From contig NC_046683.1 of the NCBI RefSeq assembly GCF_009870125.1, positions 51,847,869 through 51,911,868 on the forward strand: a DNA stretch of 64,000 bases, given 5' to 3'. The DNA is from Drosophila pseudoobscura (Eukaryota; Arthropoda; Insecta; Diptera; Drosophilidae). Both the position numbers and the translations under genes were made by a program. Positions 1 through 9,985 of the stretch are shown piece after piece. The notes under the pieces were generated by a model. It saw nothing but the letters and a program-made list of their open reading frames with translations, was not told the origin of the DNA and made no database searches. Every line of letters starts with the position of its first letter. Position 1 is the stretch's first letter.

Positions 1-480
1 GCTTTATTCGTGTATGTTACAAGTGACTCAAACGTGATAGTAAATTGTTTCAACCTGTTTACCCGAAAAGATAACAATGACGACATTGAATTTTGGGCCT
101 GAAAGAAGTACTAGTGGCTCATTGGACCCCCGGCACTTTGTTTAGGCTATACGTATTTTGAGACTCCCCATTTTTTGATTGGCAGAGGTGGCGGAGGGCA
201 GGGAGCTCCCGAAACAGGTTTTCCCAGTCCTGACCGTTGGGCGGGTGATTGTTCTCTGTACGAAGCAAAAAACAGTTGAGGTAAATCGTTATTCAGCGTC
301 TCCGCATTATGGACAAATTGTTTACCTTACCCAAACTTGTTGCTATCGGAGGGGGGAACGTACAGATTGATAAACCATAGACACAGGTAGTCAGGGTCAT
401 GTTTATGCCTATGTTTGAAGCTTATGATGATCACGATGAGGAAGGTCAACGGGGTGTACATGATTTTGTTTCCACAGAAC
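1..480. other. Upstream region of Coq4, no recognised gene
   Basis: No convincing coding sequence is visible. Short open frames on both strands lack family resemblance. A pyrimidine-rich stretch ending in tttccacag at 469-477 could be a 3' splice site just ahead of the Coq4 start codon, which would imply a non-coding upstream exon in this stretch. It is equally possible that transcription begins here and the leader is unspliced. Confidence 0.4.
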
Positions 481-1457
481 ATGATGCAGCGCTGCTGGCG
501 CCTCCCAGTGCCGCTGGGTAAACGTGGCCTTGCCGTGGTCACACACACGCGACAGGCGGTGGTCTCGGACAACCCAGAAGCGGAGAATCTAGACGGATTT
601 GAGCAGCAATATCTAAAGGAACGTATTGAGATAACAACATTTCAGAGAATGCTCCTAGGGGCGGGCTCTTCCATAGCCGCCATACTGGATCCAAGACGGT
701 AGCGAATCCCAAAGGATGTTCCTTTATTTTTACTAAGAGATTATTTCTCTGACAGCCATGACATGATCGCCTGTCTGGGTGAGACTACTGGGGAGGACGC
801 TTTGTGGAACATTATGGACACCATGCATGAGAGTGAGGAGGGCCAACGCATCATGGTCGAGAAGCCGCGCATTCACACCAGCACCATTGACTTTAAGCGA
901 CTGGAATCTCTGCCTGCCGACACGTTTGGAGCCGCCTATGTGAAGTTTCTTAAAGATAATGTAAGACTAATGGCATCTGGGTAGGATTTCTCACTTTCTG
1001 AACCTTTCAGAAAGTCACGCCGGACAGTCGCATGGCCGTACGCTTCCTGGAGGATCCCAAGCTGGCCTATCTGATGACGCGCTATCGCGAGTGCCACGAC
1101 CTGATCCACACGGTTCTGGACATGCCCACAAATATGCTCGGCGAGGTGGCTGTCAAGTGGGTGGAGGCGCTCAATACTGGCCTGCCCATGTGCTACGGTG
1201 GAGCGGTGTTCGGGGCGGTCCGCCTCCGTCCCAAGTGAGTTCGATGAACCCTCTTTCCCCATTGTACGCATTTATATGATTTTGTTTGGTGTATCTGCAG
1301 GCAGCGACGGGCCTACTTGAAGCATTACTTGCCGTGGGCCCTAGAGAACGGCAAGCAGATGAAGCCCCTGATGCCCGTCTACTGGGAGGAACGGTGGGAG
1401 CAGAATGTGAATGAGTTGCGCGCCGAGCTAGGCATTAAATTGTTGAATAAATTTTAA
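481..1457 (+). CDS. Coq4: COQ4 homolog, ubiquinone biosynthesis protein (mitochondrial)
   Basis: Four exons join in frame: 481-698, 756-960, 1011-1234 and 1301-1457, giving 267 residues, the usual length of fly COQ4. COQ4 acts on the matrix face of the mitochondrial inner membrane in coenzyme Q synthesis and is thought to organise the CoQ enzyme complex and take part in ring C1 processing. Exon 1 ends with DPRR and joins [12 protein letters not shown], the family signature. The zinc-ligand motif HDxxHx11E is intact at H170-D171, H174 and E186. The first residues are Arg-rich with no acidic residue, as in a mitochondrial targeting peptide. The start at 481 is a tandem ATG ATG right after a possible splice acceptor. 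Introns are 50-66 bp with good GT-AG ends. Gorab follows on the same strand 411 bp later. Confidence 0.93.
1446..1451 (+). terminator. Poly(A) signal inside the last codons of Coq4
   Basis: The only AATAAA near the Coq4 3' end is formed by the codons for Asn-Lys two residues before the stop (AAT AAA TTT TAA). No other canonical hexamer follows before the promoter-like elements of the next gene at about 1499, so the 3' UTR is probably only a few tens of bases. Confidence 0.5.
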
Positions 1458-1498
1458 AATTTTATTTTTTAAAACGCCAATTTTTGAAGCTTTCCCAC

Positions 1499-1514
1499 AT
1501 CGATAACTATCGAT
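1499..1514 (+). promoter_or_regulatory. Inverted pair of DRE sites (Gorab promoter)
   Basis: ATCGATA and TATCGAT, separated by two bases, form a perfect inverted repeat of the DNA replication-related element bound by DREF, a hallmark of fly housekeeping core promoters. About 30 bases downstream lies ggtctggtagccctgctc (1541-1558), which resembles the Ohler motif 7 type element. Together they mark the likely core promoter of Gorab, though its ATG is 350 bp further on. Confidence 0.55.
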
Positions 1515-1559
1515 CACCCGAAGATCGCGCAATGTGAGTCGGTCTGGTAGCCCTGCTCT

Positions 1560-1760
1560 CAATGTTCATATTATTCAAAGCACTTAAAACATTATTTTAG
1601 AAACAATCAAAAACAAGGGAGTACTTAATATTAGCCAATCTTGTAGAAAATGTATCTATCAATCGAATAAAATTATGTGTTAATTGCGGAAGATCTCAGG
1701 TAGCTAGTAAGATCAAATCGAATATCAAAATCGAGGAATATGATCGGAAAGATCATGGAC
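1560..1760 (+). repeat. Dispersed repeat copy, forward orientation
   Basis: The core 'agccaatcttgtagaaaatgt' followed by an (A)TCAAT..GATAAAA-like stretch is shared with copies near 9290 and 9880 and, reverse-complemented, near 3430, 3620 and 5540. It probably belongs to a short non-autonomous transposable element. No coding capacity and no clear terminal repeats are visible. Confidence 0.5.
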
Positions 1761-1868
1761 AGGAAACGATTAACCATTCTTGTATGTGTTGATGATGATG
1801 TGTTGTTGTTGATGTTTTCTTTCCGTTTCTGCGCTGTTTAATGGCTCAATATTTATTAAACTCCCACC

Positions 1869-3077
1869 ATGGCCGAGAAATTCAATGGTTTTAGCCACGA
1901 CGATATACTCAAAATAACCGGAGTGAAGGAAGGCGGCAACGGACACAGGCCACAGAGTGCGGAAGCAGGTTGGTTGTGTGAAAAATCCTCGACAATTATT
2001 TTGTTTATAACAAATATGCTGGTGCGTTTGTGTGTGTGATTGCAGCCAAGCAAGCTCTCCGAAACCAGCCCGGCATTAGGCGCATGCCCGATAAGAATAT
2101 CCGGCAGGCAGATCAAATGCGAAAGCAGCAGCCCCAATCTCAAGCGAAGCCTCAACAAGTTGCAGCAGCAAAGAAGACCACCACCAAATCGGGCAGGAGC
2201 ACTCCCACGGAATCGACAGCACCTCCCACGCCAAACACTGACGTCGTCCCGGCTCAAGTTTCACTCAACTTGGACCGTCCGCTCTCCGACTCTCTGGTGG
2301 AAGCTCTCTACTATGGCAAGGCCTCGGCTCCCTCGACGGGCAGATCTGTTGCTACCACTGCCACGTATGCGGAAGCTGTTGCTGCTAGTAGTGGTGGCGT
2401 GTCTAGTGGCGACGGCGACACCAGCGAAGCGACAATAGATGACAGCTCAATACTGAAGATAAGCAATAGTAATAAAAATGGCACCAGCTCTGATGATGCC
2501 GCCAGCATACTGCCCAGCACCAAAGACTTGTCGCGGGAGGGCCTGAACACGGACTCGCCCTTCAAGGGCGTTTCTCTGCAGGACTTTGAGCAGCATCGCA
2601 AGATGATCCAGGAGCAGAATAAGCAGAAGAAGCAAATGCTCTATCAGGCCATCGAGCAGCACACACAGAAAACGGCAGCGGAGTCGCGCAAAATCGAGGA
2701 AATACGTCACGAACTCTCCAAACTGGAGAGCGATCTGGCCGTAGATGTGGCCATGCTGAGGAAGCAGATTGACAACGCTTGCATACATTTTGCCAATGTA
2801 GAGTGAGTATATTTCCTTAAAAAGAGAATGCGTGTTCATTGCTTGCCTTTGTTTATCTAGAAAACAATATGTGCGGATCGAGGCTCAATTCCTGAAGGCT
2901 AAGGTAGACCTGCACAATGCCTCGGAGAAGAAGGAACTACTGACAGAACATCTCTGCACTGTCATAGCCCACAATGAGGATCGCAAGGCGCAGAAGCTCA
3001 CGGAGCTGATGCAGAAAGTAGGCCTGGCGCCAACCGACGAGCCCCCGACCTCGCCACAGAATCTGAGTGAATCTTAA
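1869..3077 (+). CDS. Gorab: RAB6-interacting golgin (GORAB/SCYL1BP1 family)
   Basis: Three exons, 1869-1968, 2046-2802 and 2861-3077, encode 357 residues. The N terminus MAEKFNGFSHDDILKI matches the short 'GFS.e.i..' box of GORAB proteins. The middle is low-complexity (Gln, Ser, Thr, Ala). From about residue 213 to the end runs a long charged coiled coil that includes LTEHLCTVIAHNEDRKAQK, the most conserved GORAB segment. In Drosophila, Gorab is a trans-Golgi protein that also binds Sas6 and is needed for centriole duplication. The start is chosen because the context ccaccATGG is strong and the first residues fit the family. Both introns have consensus splice sites. A tandem of ATTAAA units follows the stop directly. 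Confidence 0.9.
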
Positions 3078-3078
3078 A

Positions 3079-3100
3079 TTAAATTAAATTAAATTTGTAA
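3079..3100 (+). repeat. Tandem AAATT pentamer directly after the Gorab stop
   Basis: The stop codon TAA runs into four or so copies of AAATT, which creates overlapping ATTAAA hexamers (variant poly(A) signals). A canonical AATAAA follows at 3160-3165. Either could define the Gorab 3' end. Confidence 0.6.
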
Positions 3101-3339
3101 TTTTGAATGCTCTATAATTTTTATGTCTATTTTTACTTAAGCAACAAAGTGCAAATTGCAATAAATAATGTGTATTTTATATGTAAATTTTAATGAAGCT
3201 AGTTTTTGTTGGCCTGTTGGCCAAAACCGGTCAACAACAATTAATTTAATTTAAATAATAATTTAAAATAAATAAATAAAATAAATAATTTAGTTTAAAT
3301 AAATTAATTTATTAAATGGTATCACATTTGCTACATTTT

Positions 3340-3575
3340 AACTAAATTTTCAGGTAATTACCAAAGGCGACAGCTCAAAAATATATACCAAAAAATACTG
3401 ACGAATTCTATTATACATACTCCAATTTTGATATTCCAGGGAATATAATTAGCTATAAAGAACATTTAGCCATGCCCACATAATTTTATCCGATTAATGA
3501 ACCTATATTCGACTTGACTGGTTTATTTTAAGTACTTGCTTTTATATCGATCTTGTCTAAAAAAAGGTTTTAACG
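3340..3575 (-). repeat. Dispersed repeat copy, reverse orientation (first of a pair)
   Basis: It contains 'ttttgatattccagggaatat', 'atttagccatgcccacata' and ends with 'ctaaaaaaaggttt'. The adjacent copy at 3590-3790 has the same blocks in the same order. Reverse-complemented, the core matches the forward copies at 1600, 9290 and 9880. Confidence 0.6.
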
Positions 3576-3589
3576 AAAATGGACAATCA

Positions 3590-3790
3590 AAACAAACGAA
3601 AGAGGATAGTCGTTCCTATTGTAAAATTTTGATATTCCGTCAAATATTATTAGCTAGATAGAATATTTAGCCATGCCCACATAGTTTTTTACGATTGATG
3701 AATACATTTTCTACTTAACTGGCTTATTTTAAATTCTCGCTTTTATTGGATTTCCCCTAAAAAAAGGTTTCTTGTAGCACGGAAGAAATC
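3590..3790 (-). repeat. Dispersed repeat copy, reverse orientation (second of a pair)
   Basis: It carries 'gatattccgtcaaatattat', 'atttagccatgcccacatag', 'gatgaatacattttctac' and 'cctaaaaaaaggtttc'. It lies head-to-tail with the previous copy between the Gorab 3' end and the promoter of the RNA polymerase III subunit gene. Confidence 0.6.
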
Positions 3791-3805
3791 TTTGGGAGAA
3801 ACCCC

Positions 3806-3860
3806 GTAAATATACCGTCAGCTCAATTTTGACCTAAAAAAATACCGAAAAGTATTAAAA
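3806..3860 (+). promoter_or_regulatory. Core promoter motif cluster upstream of the RPC7 gene
   Basis: The stretch contains aaaaaaataccgaaaagtat (3836-3855), a match to Ohler motif 6 (GTATWTTT read on the other strand), and a second ATACCGT at about 3810. Motif 6 is typical of TATA-less fly housekeeping promoters. The start codon is about 130 bp downstream. Confidence 0.45.
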
Positions 3861-3987
3861 ATATAAAAAAAACATATGTTTTTTTCCGATAGTCTGTGAC
3901 TGGCAAATTTGGCGTATTGCTCAAACTTCATTTTGAAAAACGTGCGGAAAAGTTTATAAAATATTTAAGCTATTTAAAATTTAAACT

Positions 3988-4754
3988 ATGGCAGGACGCG
4001 GACGTGGAGGAAAGACTGGTACACTTACTGCCGAGCAATTGGCGATGCTTGGCTGTGTGAAAGACCTCCCCGTACAGTCAGCGCCGCAGCCGACGTTTCC
4101 GCCGGTAATGAACAAGCCCATTGCCCTGGAGGTATGTTTAAACCAGAAAAAAACTTGATCATCAGAAATATTTTACATCTTGACTTTGTTCCCTTGGCAG
4201 ACAACAGAGGCAGAATCCTTTCAACTAATGTGGAAGGAGAAGTTTCTGAATCGCATGCGGAATTCGCCGTACTACGTTGTCTCAGAGAGCGAGAAGAAAC
4301 AGAATTTAGAGCAAAAAGACTGGCGAGAGGTAAGTACTTCGTTTAAATGATAGAAAAAGAATTATGTTCTTGCGTATCTCTGCAGAAAATTCTGGGGCAA
4401 AAAAAGCCAAAAAAGCAACCCGAGTTCAACTACAGAGCCATGCCCAGGGAGCTGAATATGTCGAATCGCAAGCGACGGGGCGCGGATGCCCGACCCAAGC
4501 TGCTGACTAAGAAGACTGACATTGAGGATAGACTGAAAGTGCTGGAACAGAAGGAGCTGAAGACCGGCGCCGAGAATGAGCAGGACGATGCCAAGAAGGA
4601 ATCCGATTCCGAGCAGGACGACGAAATGGACGACCCTGAGGCGGCACTAGACGATGAAATGGACGACGAGAACGACTATGGCAACAGCTATTTTGACAAT
4701 GGCGAAGCCTACAACGAAGAGGATGACAACCTGGATGATGGCCCCGTCATATAA
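3988..4754 (+). CDS. RNA polymerase III subunit RPC7 (POLR3G/Rpc31 family)
   Basis: Three exons, 3988-4131, 4201-4329 and 4386-4754, each a whole number of codons, encode 213 residues, close to the 223 of human POLR3G. The protein starts MAGRGRGGK, has the central segment leading to YRAMPRELNMSNRKRR, and ends in a long acidic tail with ENDYGNSYFDNGEAYNEEDD, which matches the family signature ENDYxNSYFxxG. RPC7 forms the Pol III-specific trimer with RPC3 and RPC6 that supports initiation at tRNA and 5S genes. I believe the D. melanogaster counterpart is CG33051, adjacent to Gorab there too, but that is from memory. The 3' end converges on the minus-strand gene at 4850: the two stop codons are 95 bp apart. 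Confidence 0.9.
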
Positions 4755-4849
4755 TTAAATTGTGTTGGATCTCTGATTTACTATGTCGCCACTTCAATCT
4801 TATTTTAAACACATTTCAAATACAATATATATTTAGAGGGATGTGTGAT

Positions 4850-5340
4850 TTAATCCAAATCCTTGGGGGGGCTGTAGTTGAAGTACACCAATCCTGAAGA
4901 CTTCACCTGCAAAATGGTATTCAATTAGCATGTGCAGAGGATCTCAAATGGGCTGTGGTCAGGCACTCACGAATCCAATGGTTCCGGCCAACACCAAAAC
5001 GCCAGCAATGAGAATGACATTGTATTTGGTGTTCTGCTGGCTGTACTGCTCCTTCCAGTCCCCAGCGGGCACGGGCAAATCGTTCATGGTGGAGTGCTGG
5101 TGGTGTCCGCCAGCGTGGTAGGCAGCGCGCGACATGGCACCAGCTGGAATTACAAGGAGGGACATTAATGAATTACCAAAGGCGCAGCATATTGAAAAGC
5201 TCAACTCCTGTCTCCCATTTGGGTGCATCACACATTATGTAATGTTTAAGGTTAGCAGATGAGCCGTGAAAATGGCCCCTTGCGCTGTACTCACCATTTC
5301 TGAGCAGAAGGCCCTGCTTGACAATGTTCTTAACCAACAT
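4850..5340 (-). CDS. Small mitochondrial membrane protein, deltamethrin-resistance (prag01) family
   Basis: On the minus strand three exons, 5338-5340 back to 5295, 5143-4971 and 4906-4850, encode 91 residues. The first exon supplies 46 bases (MLVKNIVKQGLLLRN). A short basic, hydroxyl-poor N terminus looks like a mitochondrial presequence. The conserved core is HHQHSTMNDLPVPAGDWKEQY, then QNTKYN, then one hydrophobic segment VILIAGVLVLAGTIGFV, and the tail ends FNYSPPKDLD. The DLPVP..G.W.e.y plus KYN plus F(N).sPP pattern is that of the insect family named after deltamethrin resistance protein prag01; D. melanogaster CG7630 is a member. Related proteins have been linked to cytochrome c oxidase small subunits, but I cannot assign a biochemical role here. 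Splice sites are consensus and the frame closes exactly. Confidence 0.8.
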
Positions 5341-5414
5341 GATTGCTTGAAAGTTTCTGCAAAGGTTTAAATTGTTTTAAAATTCGAGTGATTTTTTTTC
5401 GCTTACGACTTTTT

Positions 5415-5450
5415 GAAGGTGTGACCAGCGGACTTATCGATCAAATATAC
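5415..5450 (-). promoter_or_regulatory. Motif 1 plus DRE, promoter of the prag01-family gene
   Basis: GGTGTGACC (reverse complement of the Motif 1 core GGTCACACC) lies at about 5418-5426 and CTTATCGATC with a DRE at about 5432-5441. This pair about 80-100 bp upstream of the minus-strand start codon is the classic TATA-less fly housekeeping promoter (M1BP and DREF sites). Confidence 0.6.
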
Positions 5451-5459
5451 GGTCTGACC

Positions 5460-5690
5460 CTCAGAAATATACCATGTCATTTTAAAAAAATACCGTGAAT
5501 ATACTGACGAATTGAAGTTCGATTATACATATAATCGTTTTTGATATTCCGTCGAATATTAGCAGCGGGATAGATCTCTCTGCCCTACTTGTTTTAAGTT
5601 CTCATCTTAATGGGATTGTTTACAAAATAAGGCTTAAACAAAAACGTTCAACAACAATTTCCACGAATTTTCTTTACTAACTACATTTTT
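5460..5690 (-). repeat. Dispersed repeat copy between divergent promoters
   Basis: Blocks 'tttttgatattccgtcgaata', 'cttgttttaagttctcatctt' and 'acaaaataaggcttaaaca' match, in the same order, the pair of reverse copies at 3340-3790. The repeat fills most of the space between the promoter of the minus-strand gene and that of Sec3. Confidence 0.5.
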
Positions 5691-5903
5691 TTGTAGTCTG
5701 GCAGCCCTATGTAGTGTCAAGGCGCAAAGATACCGCGAAAACAACAAAAGTGTGCAATACCGACAGCGGTGCCAGATAGACGAGTCCGCTACTGGGAACA
5801 GCTGTTCTATGTCTGTGGAGGCGTATTATTTGCAAAAACACTAAGTAAATTAGGTTCTAGCAGCAATTGCTCTGCCCGGCGCTACTCGAGACATTCCCCA
5901 GCC

Positions 5904-8889
5904 ATGCTGTCCATTGGCGCCTTGGCCAACATCAAACACATACTGCAGAAGGAGTTGTTCCTGGCCTCCGGCGAACGCCTCCTCTCAGTGGTGACGGTGG
6001 TCAAGAAGAAAGACAAGAAGCCCTGCTATCTGTGCGTCGTGACCACAGCGCCGCCGGTGCCCGTGGTCACCTTGTGCCTGGTCAAGCAATCTGAGCAGCG
6101 GGAGTCCGAGTACAAGAGGAAGCGCAGCTGGCAGCTGGACGAGATAAAGTCTGTCGATGGGCGAAACGAGCAGTTCGAGACGCACGAGTTCGACATTCAA
6201 TTGGAGAAGCTCTACAAGTGGTATGCCCTCAACCTGCACGAGCGACAAAACTTCCTGGCCGTCCTCAATAGACAAATCCAGAAGTACGTGCGAGGTCCAC
6301 GGGCAGAGTTTCGCAACGTTCCCAGTGCCTGGCTCTCGGAGAAGTCGCCGGAGAAGGTGGCCCTGGGTCGGGCAGCCCAGAAGACCCAGCACACCGATGA
6401 CGAGGACGACGAGGAGGAGGAGGCCCAGGAGTTTACGGCGTTGACTGACAAGGAGGCCAATGAGCTGGGAAAACTATTCTCCGAGTGTGATTTTGCCATC
6501 AAAGATGCGGAACAGTTCATAGAGCAATTGTCTAGAGAACTGCACGATCTGGATGGGGTAAGTAGAAGGAGGTCCTCTATAACAGATGCTCTCTAAAGGG
6601 ATGTCTTCTGCACAGGCCAACATACAAAGTGTGCTGGCGTCCGAGCAGAAGGTGATGAAGATGATGGAGCACATTGACAATGCAATATCCGAGGCGGATA
6701 AGTTCGAAACTCGCTTGGACACCTATGAAGATATCTTGGGGCATGTGAAGGAGACCATGGAGAAGATCGGCGGCAAGAATGCGATGATCGAAATAGCCAA
6801 CAACAACAACATCAAACTAATGAAGGAACTCAACAAAGTTATCGTAAGAACCTGCAGGAAAGTATATCTATATCTGACTTATCCGATCATTGCATCCCTT
6901 AGAGCCAATTGGACTTGCCGCACAGTCAACAGCAGGCGCTGGACGAGCCCGATCTGAAGACTGTGGCTGGTCGCAAAGTGGCCATTGCTGCGGCGCAGTG
7001 CCTGCAGCAAGCCATGAACAGCGACATCGATCCGGCCCTGCTTCGGCTGGAGGCTGTACAGGATCAGCGAAAGCGCTTTGAGAAGTGGAAACAAAAGTTC
7101 TCGGCCACCGTCAGTCGGTTCATGAACAATCTGTTCATCCATCTGGGCAACGAGATTGGGGATATGCCGCTGACAAACACCGATCTGTCACTGCCCAATC
7201 ACTCCAATGTTCATCGAGAGCTGACGCCCTACACAGAGTTGATGCACTGGACAAAGGCCATGGACCGCAAGACCTATGATGGTCTAATGAAGGTATACAC
7301 GGCTTCTCTGAGCAAAATCTATGACAGGGATGTTAGGAATTTCTTTAACTTGGTAAGGACTCGATTTCCTCTTTAAATATTCTTTGCTTTAATGGTTTCC
7401 CTTTTCTCTTCTAGGCTAAGATGCAGGTCTCGGAGAAGCTGCGCAGCTCTCGCGAGGATCTGGATATGTCCACCTCGTCCCGTAAGTCGGCAGTCTCCAC
7501 CATTCCCTACGGTACGCTTGGCATCAACCGAGATCAGTGGGGCCCCGGTGTGGAGAGCGCGGACCGTGTGCGGTTCGATGCCCTGCTGGAGAAGGTCCTG
7601 GCCGAGCTGGAGCCCATCGCCCTGCAGGAGCAGCTTTTCTGCATCAACTTCTTCCAAATGGATGTGATCAGTCCTACGACAAAGAACACGCAGACCACTC
7701 TGGATATGGAAAAAGCGTTGGACATGTCGCAGTCTGGAATAGCGGCGTTGACGGCATCGCCTACAGCGGAGGGGGTGCCGCAGAAGCGGATCGATCGCCA
7801 GATCAACGAGGATGTAAGGAAGCTGATGATGGGGCTCTTTGGCTGTCTTGAACCGGAGCTGGTCACGTTTATTCAGAGCTTTGAGCGGGTGGATAGCTTG
7901 TGAGTGAATGAAAATATCTGTCACTTGCAATTGCTAAATAATACTCTCTTCTAGCTACTCCCTGTACGTGCTTGTGCGACTAACGCAGCACGTCATGTCC
8001 GCCCAGGACACACATTCCTTCCTCAGCATGACCTTCGCCTCGGCTTTGGTACAGGTGAAGCGCAACTTTGACCGGTTTATGCAGCAGCAGCTGCAATCCA
8101 TCCGGGAGGCCAAACTGCATAAACGCTCCAAGGCCATCCTGCCCTATGTAGAGAACTTTGAGAACTTCGCGCAGACGGCGGAGGGGATCTTTCGCAAATC
8201 GGACCGTCGTACTGATATGGAGAAGTGGTACCTGCAGCTGGTCAACGCTATCTTCGAGGGCATCAGCCTACACTCGCAGGAGCACCCAAAGACGCCCTCG
8301 CAGGTGGTGCGCATGGAGAACTACCATCACATGTACGCTTTGCTGGCCCAGCTCAAGGTCCCTGGCCTCGATGCCCTCAAAAAGGAGGCCAAGACGCGCT
8401 ACAACGATGCGCTTAAAGCGTATGTGACTCAGTACTTTGGCAGGCCGCTGGAGAAGTTGAATGTAAGCGAACGGCAGTCATTGACCTCCAGTCGCATGAT
8501 CTCTCTAAATGATCTCTCTCTTTCCTTTCGATGTCTTTCAGCAATTCTTCGAGGGCGTGCAACTGAAGGTGGGGCAGGGCGTCAAGGAGACCGAAATCAG
8601 CTACCAAATGGCCTTCTCCAAACAGGAGCTGCGGAAGGTGATCGCCCAGTATCCGGCTCGTGAGGTAAAGAAGGGCCTGGAGAACCTGTACAAGAAGGTG
8701 GACAAGCACCTAAGCGAGGAGGAGAATTTGCTGCAGGTGGTGTGGCATGCCATGCAGGAGGAATTCATTGCCCAGTACAACTACCTCGAGGAGCGTATCC
8801 AGAAGTGCTATGCGGGAGCCATGATCAATCTGGAGTTCAACATACAGGATATCCTCGCCTTTTTCTCGGACATAGCTCGATCTCACTGA
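5904..8889 (+). CDS. Sec3: Exocyst complex component 1 (Sec3)
   Basis: Six exons, 5904-6557, 6616-6843, 6903-7352, 7415-7899, 7955-8462 and 8542-8889, give 890 residues, the expected size. Sec3 is a subunit of the octameric exocyst, which tethers secretory vesicles to the plasma membrane through PI(4,5)P2 and Rho GTPases. Residues about 25-130 form the Sec3 PIP2-binding PH-like domain (basic KKKDKK, then [13 protein letters not shown]). An acidic run DDEDDEEEE sits at 165-173. A coiled coil follows from about 190 to 290, and the helical Sec3 C-terminal domain fills the rest, ending FFSDIARSH. The frame is open for 45 codons upstream of 5904, to a Met at 5769, but that extension has no family resemblance, so I start at [12 protein letters not shown]. 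All introns are 50-80 bp. Confidence 0.93.
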
Positions 8890-9040
8890 GTAGGAGGGAG
8901 AGTGGATAAGCGGAGAAGCGAGTGTTAGAGCCTTTCCGAGATTTATATTTAAGTGCAATAGTGTTTAAAGCGTTGTTTCTGATTGGAAAATATATGGCGC
9001 GCACATATTTAAACAGCTGTTTCAAGAGAGAGCACCAGAT

Positions 9041-9054
9041 AGAGAGAGAGAGAG
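9041..9054. repeat. Short GA dinucleotide tract in Sec3 3' region
   Basis: An AG run within a GA-rich 3' flank (9015-9190) that also repeats 'aagctttgg/gagctttgg'. The first canonical AATAAA after the Sec3 stop is at 9158-9163, which would give a 3' UTR of about 290 bases. Confidence 0.4.
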
Positions 9055-9209
9055 AGCTAATTGAGAGTGATTAAGAAAACAAGCTTTGGTGTAGCAAGAG
9101 CTTTGGCGGAGCATTTGGCTCGCCGTTGGAAGTTTTGAGACAAGCTTTTCAGGTGATAATAAATCTCTTTTTGCTCTCTCTTAATCGGGAAAAGCTCTCT
9201 TTGAACCGG

Positions 9210-9445
9210 TAGGCAACAATGAGTCTCATTCCATACAGTGTTGCGGGCAACATTAACTTGTAAACCGTGTTTTAGTCAAAATACAATAGATACAAGTAAT
9301 TAAAAGTAGTTAATCTTGTAGAAAATATATTCGTAAATGGGATAAAATTAAGTGGGCAAAGCTGAGAGATCTATATAGCTTGTAATATTCGACGGAAGAT
9401 AAATTTGGCAATAGCCGGTTCACAACAAATGAGTCCCATTCCATA
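9210..9445 (+). repeat. Dispersed repeat copy, forward, with flanking direct repeat
   Basis: The core 'taatcttgtagaaaatatat' plus 'atgggataaaattaagtgggca' matches the family. The sequence 'gagtctcattccatacagtg' near 9220 recurs as 'gagtcccattccatatacaa' near 9432, flanking the core like a duplicated outer segment. Confidence 0.5.
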
Positions 9446-9829
9446 TACAAATGTTGCCAATTGCAATACCCTGGGGGAAGTGGATGTTATAGAACTGAGA
9501 AAATATTTGTCATAGTAGGCTCTAATTTATGCAGAAACTAGACAGTTTCTGTTTTAAAGGTATTGTAACGATATTTTGCAATTAGTGGTCTTCATACAGA
9601 GACCAAGAATTGATACAGGAATCAGGATAAATATACAAGACTCTATTCAACAGCATGAATAGGCAAAAAAAATGCAATCTGAGACAAGGTCTTTATCAAT
9701 TACGTTTGAAAGCAGCTTGGAAAACAGTACCTTTATATAATATTAACGAAATAGGGTATACAAAGGCCTGTACATGCATCATGTTTACAAACACCAGCAA
9801 CATTGCGACTCTTTTTTTGTTGAACTATT

Positions 9830-9985
9830 TTGTTTATACCTTGTTTTAGTCAAAAAACAAAAAAAGCCAAGACTAAAAACTAGCCAATCTTGTAGAAAAT
9901 GTATTCATCAATGGGATAAAACTATGTGGGCATAGCTAAGGGTTCCAGTTAGCCAGAATTATTCAACGGAATCTCTAAATTGAGC
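9830..9985 (+). repeat. Dispersed repeat copy, forward, best preserved
   Basis: It contains 'ccttgttttagtcaaaaaac', 'agccaatcttgtagaaaatg', 'cattcatcaatggga' like text and 'actatgtgggcatagctaag', followed by 'ttattcaacggaatc'. Reverse-complemented, these blocks match the copies in the 3.4-5.7 kb region closely. Confidence 0.6.

Noticed and set aside
5769..5903. In-frame N-terminal extension of Sec3
   Set aside because: Residues do not resemble known Sec3 N termini; likely 5' UTR, though kept as a possibility in the findings.
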